7,354 nucleotides of DNA, from positions 1-7,354 of the forward strand of contig JALRHB010000064.1 of NCBI GenBank assembly GCA_023253245.1. The letters are read 5' to 3'. The translations under genes and the position numbers were made by a program. The stretch is from Polynucleobacter sp. GTDB taxonomy: Bacteria > Pseudomonadota > Gammaproteobacteria > Burkholderiales > Burkholderiaceae. The notes beneath the pieces were generated by a model that did no database searches, was not told the origin of the DNA, and was given only the letters and a program-made list of their open reading frames with translations. Positions 6,645 to 7,354 of the stretch are shown piece after piece (position 1 is the stretch's first letter; the number at the start of each line of letters is the position of its first letter).

Positions 6645-7354
6645 TAAATAACCTTATCGTGACGCAGAGATATCAATTCATCTGTGGAGTAACCTAACTC
6701 ACTCAGAATTTCATCGGTATGCTCACCCAATAAAGGCGAACGCGTCACTTCAGTTGGACTATCAGACATTTTGATAGGATTTCCGACAGTCAAATACTTG
6801 CCGCGAATAGGGTGGTCTACTTCAACCACGGTACCTGTTGCACGCAATGATGGCTCTTCAGCAATTTCCTTCATTGAAAGTATAGGGCCGCATGGAATAT
6901 CGTATTTATTCAAAATATCCATGACTTCAAATTTCGTTTTAGTCATGGTCCACTTTTCAATTTCACCAAAAATTTCCATCAAGTGTGGCAAGCGTGCCAT
7001 TGGTGAAGCAAAACGCACATCAGTGATCCAGTCCTCTCGCCCAATAACCTTGCAAACAGCCTCCCAGACAGGGCCTTGCACAATGACGTACATATAGGCA
7101 TTAGGATCAGTTTCCCAGCCTTTGCACTTCACAATCCAGCCTGGCTGACCGCCACCAGAGGCATTACCAGCACGAGGCACAGAGTCACCAAACACACCAT
7201 TTGGAAACTGTGGATATTCCTGCATGAGGCCATTGCGCTCCAAACGCTGCTGGTCACGTAACTTCACACGACAGAGATTCAACACTGCATCTTGCATTGC
7301 AGCTAAAACCTTTTGACCGCGACCAGAATGAGTGCGCTGATAGAGGGCAGTAAC
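6644..7354 (-). CDS. frc: Formyl-CoA:oxalate CoA-transferase, C-terminal part
   Basis: Class III CoA-transferase that moves CoA from formyl-CoA to oxalate, giving oxalyl-CoA for decarboxylation by Oxc. The reading frame is open to the right edge, so only the last 236 of roughly 420 codons are present; the catalytic aspartate (Asp169 in Oxalobacter Frc) lies outside. Numbering from the edge, the fragment shows QDAVLNLCRVKLRDQQRLER (21-40), then the glycine loop SGGGQPGW (66-73) followed by CKGWETDPNAY (77-87). YDIPCGPILSMKEIAEEPSL (151-170), RGKYLTVGNP (184-193) and PLLGEHTDE (207-215) complete the pattern. The short stretch EYPQFPNGVFGDSVPR (46-61) matches E. coli YfdW rather than Oxalobacter Frc. 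The first residue of the normally four-glycine loop is Ser66. It is overlapped by the downstream formyltransferase gene. oxc should be sought beyond the right edge. A related CoA-transferase with another acceptor is possible but less likely. Confidence 0.93.
   Translation of the reverse strand, partial: VTALYQRTHSGRGQKVLAAMQDAVLNLCRVKLRDQQRLERNGLMQEYPQFPNGVFGDSVPRAGNASGGGQPGWIVKCKGWETDPNAYMYVIVQGPVWEAVCKVIGREDWITDVRFASPMARLPHLMEIFGEIEKWTMTKTKFEVMDILNKYDIPCGPILSMKEIAEEPSLRATGTVVEVDHPIRGKYLTVGNPIKMSDSPTEVTRSPLLGEHTDEILSELGYSTDELISLRHDKVI
6652..6655 (-). promoter_or_regulatory. Ribosome binding site of the formyltransferase gene, inside frc
   Basis: On the minus strand AAGG lies seven bases before the ATG at 6644, within the last codons of frc. 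It supports this start and reinitiation or coupled translation across the TAATG stop/start junction. Confidence 0.5.

Noticed and set aside
6771..7261. Two open frames on the plus strand opposite frc
   Set aside because: Both are antisense to an unmistakable Frc coding sequence.

Overview
The window looks like chromosomal DNA of a betaproteobacterium of the family Burkholderiaceae. The moderate G+C, A/T-rich spacers and very close protein resemblance to Burkholderia/Ralstonia-type versions (Dcd, DUF3460, ScpA, the basic amino acid decarboxylase) point to a low-GC genus such as Polynucleobacter. The genus is inferred from recalled family sequences, not from a search. Coding density is high, there is no gap over about 300 bases, and I see no tRNA, rRNA, CRISPR array, insertion sequence or prophage.

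Left part, read leftwards from about 1.84 kb: fdhD (sulfurtransferase for formate dehydrogenase maturation), dcd (dCTP deaminase), and the first 108 codons of an Orn/Lys/Arg decarboxylase that runs off the left edge. The gaps are 41 and 57 bases, so the three may form one transcription unit starting in the divergent spacer 1838-1975.

Middle part, read rightwards: metG (methionyl-tRNA synthetase) ends straight after its anticodon-binding domain, with a likely terminator overlapping its stop codon. After a 151-base spacer comes a compact three-gene unit in which each junction overlaps: a small DUF3460 protein, scpA (kleisin subunit of the SMC complex) and panC (pantothenate synthesis). The overlaps are 8 and 4 bases, and neither scpA nor panC has its own clear ribosome binding site, so translational coupling is likely.

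Right part, read leftwards from the right edge: frc (formyl-CoA:oxalate CoA-transferase, C-terminal 236 codons only), then a formyltransferase-fold protein whose start codon shares one base with the frc stop. The second protein is easily mistaken for methionyl-tRNA formyltransferase, but it resembles the folate-hydrolase domain of 10-formyltetrahydrofolate dehydrogenase more closely. A formyl-CoA enzyme coupled this tightly to a formyl-folate-type enzyme suggests a link between oxalate breakdown and one-carbon metabolism. This is the most interesting feature of the window. The rest is ordinary housekeeping content.
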